A stretch of 6,081 nt of DNA from an uncultured Lysobacter sp. (GTDB lineage Bacteria > Pseudomonadota > Gammaproteobacteria > Xanthomonadales > Xanthomonadaceae), in assembly GCA_946480055.1 (NCBI GenBank), contig CAMLID010000134.1, forward strand, positions 1 to 6,081. The letters are read 5' to 3'. Under the pieces are notes generated by a model. The model made no database searches, was not told the DNA's origin, and saw only the letters and a list, made by a program, of their open reading frames with translations. The translations under genes and the position numbers were made by a program. Below are positions 5,089-6,081 of the stretch, piece after piece; the stretch's first letter is position 1, and the number at the start of each line of letters is the position of its first letter.

Positions 5089-6081
5089 TCAGACGATCGA
5101 GATCGACTTTTCCTTCTGTTCCTTGAGCCGCTTTTCCAGGTAGTGGATGTTCATCCCACCCTGTTGGAAACCGGCGTCGGACAAGATCCGCTGCTGCAGC
5201 GGGATATTGGTCTTGATGCCGTCCACGACCATCTCGCTCAGGGCCACGCGCATGCGCGCGATCGCGGTCTCGCGGTCGGGACCGTGCACGATCAGCTTGC
5301 CGATCATCGAGTCGTAGTTGGCCGGGACGCGGTAGCCCTCGTAGATGTGGCTGTCCACGCGCACGCCCGGGCCGCCCGGGGCGTGGAAGTGCTGGATCAG
5401 GCCGGGGCTGGGCAGGAAGCTGTCCGGGTCCTCGGCGTTGATGCGGCATTCGATCGCGTGGCCGGACAGGACCACGTCGCTCTGCTTGATCGACAGCTTG
5501 TGGCCGGCGGCGATCATCAGCTGCTCGCGCACCAGGTCGATGCCGGTGACCAGTTCGGTGACCGGATGCTCGACCTGGATGCGGGTGTTCATCTCGATGA
5601 AGTAGAAGCGGCCGTTCTCGTACAGGAATTCGAACGTGCCCGCGCCGCGGTAGCCGATGCGGATGCAGGCCTCGACGCAGACCTTGCCGATCTCGGCGCG
5701 CTGCTCGAGGCTGATGCCCGGCGCCGGCGCTTCCTCGACCACCTTCTGATGGCGGCGCTGCATCGAGCAGTCGCGTTCGCCCAGGTGGATCGCGTTGCCC
5801 TGGCCGTCGGCGAGGACCTGGATCTCGACATGGCGCGGGTTCTCGAGGAACTTCTCCATGTAGACCATGTCGTTGCCGAACGCGGCCTTGGCCTCGGACT
5901 TGGTGGTCTGGATCGCGGCGTTGAGGTGCGCTTCGGTGTGGACCACGCGCATGCCGCGACCGCCGCCGCCGCCGGCGGCCTTGACGATGATCGGGTAGCC
6001 GATCTCGCGAGCGATTTTGATGTTGGCGGCGTTGTCGTCGCCGAGCGGGCCGCCGCTGCCGGGCACGCAGGGCACGCCGGC
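5089..6081 (-). CDS. accC: Biotin carboxylase subunit of acetyl-CoA carboxylase, C-terminal 330 residues (5' end off window)
   Basis: AccC carboxylates the biotin on AccB using ATP and bicarbonate, the first step of malonyl-CoA and fatty acid synthesis in the cytoplasm. The fragment aligns with E. coli AccC (449 residues) from about residue 126 to the end, so about 125 residues, the N-terminal biotin carboxylase domain, are missing. The frame is open to the right edge (AGVPCVPG), and the GTG near the edge is an internal Val, not a start. Visible features are the ATP-grasp glycine loop GGGGGRGM preceded by the ATP-binding Lys (E. coli K159), QRRHQK, EEAPAP, the metal and catalytic segment [14 protein letters not shown], the ECRINAEDP segment and YDSMIGKL. 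All expected catalytic positions in this part are present. The C-terminus is a few residues longer than in E. coli, ending KSISIV. accB would be expected upstream, beyond the window. An intrinsic terminator follows at once. Confidence 0.98.
   Translation of the reverse strand, partial: AGVPCVPGSGGPLGDDNAANIKIAREIGYPIIVKAAGGGGGRGMRVVHTEAHLNAAIQTTKSEAKAAFGNDMVYMEKFLENPRHVEIQVLADGQGNAIHLGERDCSMQRRHQKVVEEAPAPGISLEQRAEIGKVCVEACIRIGYRGAGTFEFLYENGRFYFIEMNTRIQVEHPVTELVTGIDLVREQLMIAAGHKLSIKQSDVVLSGHAIECRINAEDPDSFLPSPGLIQHFHAPGGPGVRVDSHIYEGYRVPANYDSMIGKLIVHGPDRETAIARMRVALSEMVVDGIKTNIPLQQRILSDAGFQQGGMNIHYLEKRLKEQKEKSISIV

Noticed and set aside
4325..5143. Gly-rich plus-strand open frame opposite the lipoprotein
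   Set aside because: It reads the complement of the Ala/Pro/Glu linker as Gly/Arg repeats and runs through the accC terminator.
5345..5605. 86-codon plus-strand open frame inside accC
   Set aside because: It is antisense to highly conserved AccC sequence and has no supporting motif.

Overview
The window is very GC-rich. It looks like core chromosome from a gammaproteobacterium of the Xanthomonadaceae type, most likely Lysobacter or a close relative. This rests on the proteins (a Xanthomonas-like Fis, a zinc-ribbon DUF3426 protein, PrmA, AccC) and on the GC-rich codon use; genus level is inference. The gene order accC ... prmA ... fis is the same backbone seen around accBC-prmA-fis in E. coli. 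Here a DUF3426 gene stands between prmA and fis where E. coli has dusB, and the yhdT-panF position between accC and prmA holds different genes.

Layout, left to right. (1) 1-209, minus: the first 69 codons of fis, cut by the window edge, with a TTG start and a good ribosome binding site. (2) 210-329: the fis upstream region, with a perfect 12-bp inverted repeat. (3) 330-1298, minus: a zinc-ribbon, single-membrane-span DUF3426 protein. (4) 1345-2265, minus: prmA, the ribosomal protein L11 methyltransferase. (5) 2266-2488: a divergent intergenic region. (6) 2489-3499 and 3496-3936, plus: two unrecognised membrane-anchored or exported proteins whose genes overlap by ATGA and so form a two-gene operon. 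(7) 3937-4150: a convergent intergenic region holding an imperfect palindromic repeat that begins CGTAGGGTG. (8) 4151-4858, minus: a lipoprotein with an Ala/Pro/Glu linker and a C-terminal discoidin-like domain. (9) 4859-5088: an intergenic region with a strong intrinsic terminator just after accC. (10) 5089-6081, minus: the last 330 codons of accC, the biotin carboxylase of acetyl-CoA carboxylase.

Functionally the minus-strand backbone is housekeeping: fatty acid synthesis (accC), ribosomal protein modification (prmA) and nucleoid or growth-phase control (fis). The lipoprotein and the two-gene plus-strand operon are envelope proteins of unknown role placed between accC and prmA. The operon is the least explained part: its larger product has an exported domain with six cysteines, four of them in a compact C-terminal motif. 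I see no mobile element, phage gene, CRISPR array, tRNA or rRNA, and nothing that amounts to a defence system. The novelty here is modest and centres on the uncharacterised gene pair and the intergenic repeats.
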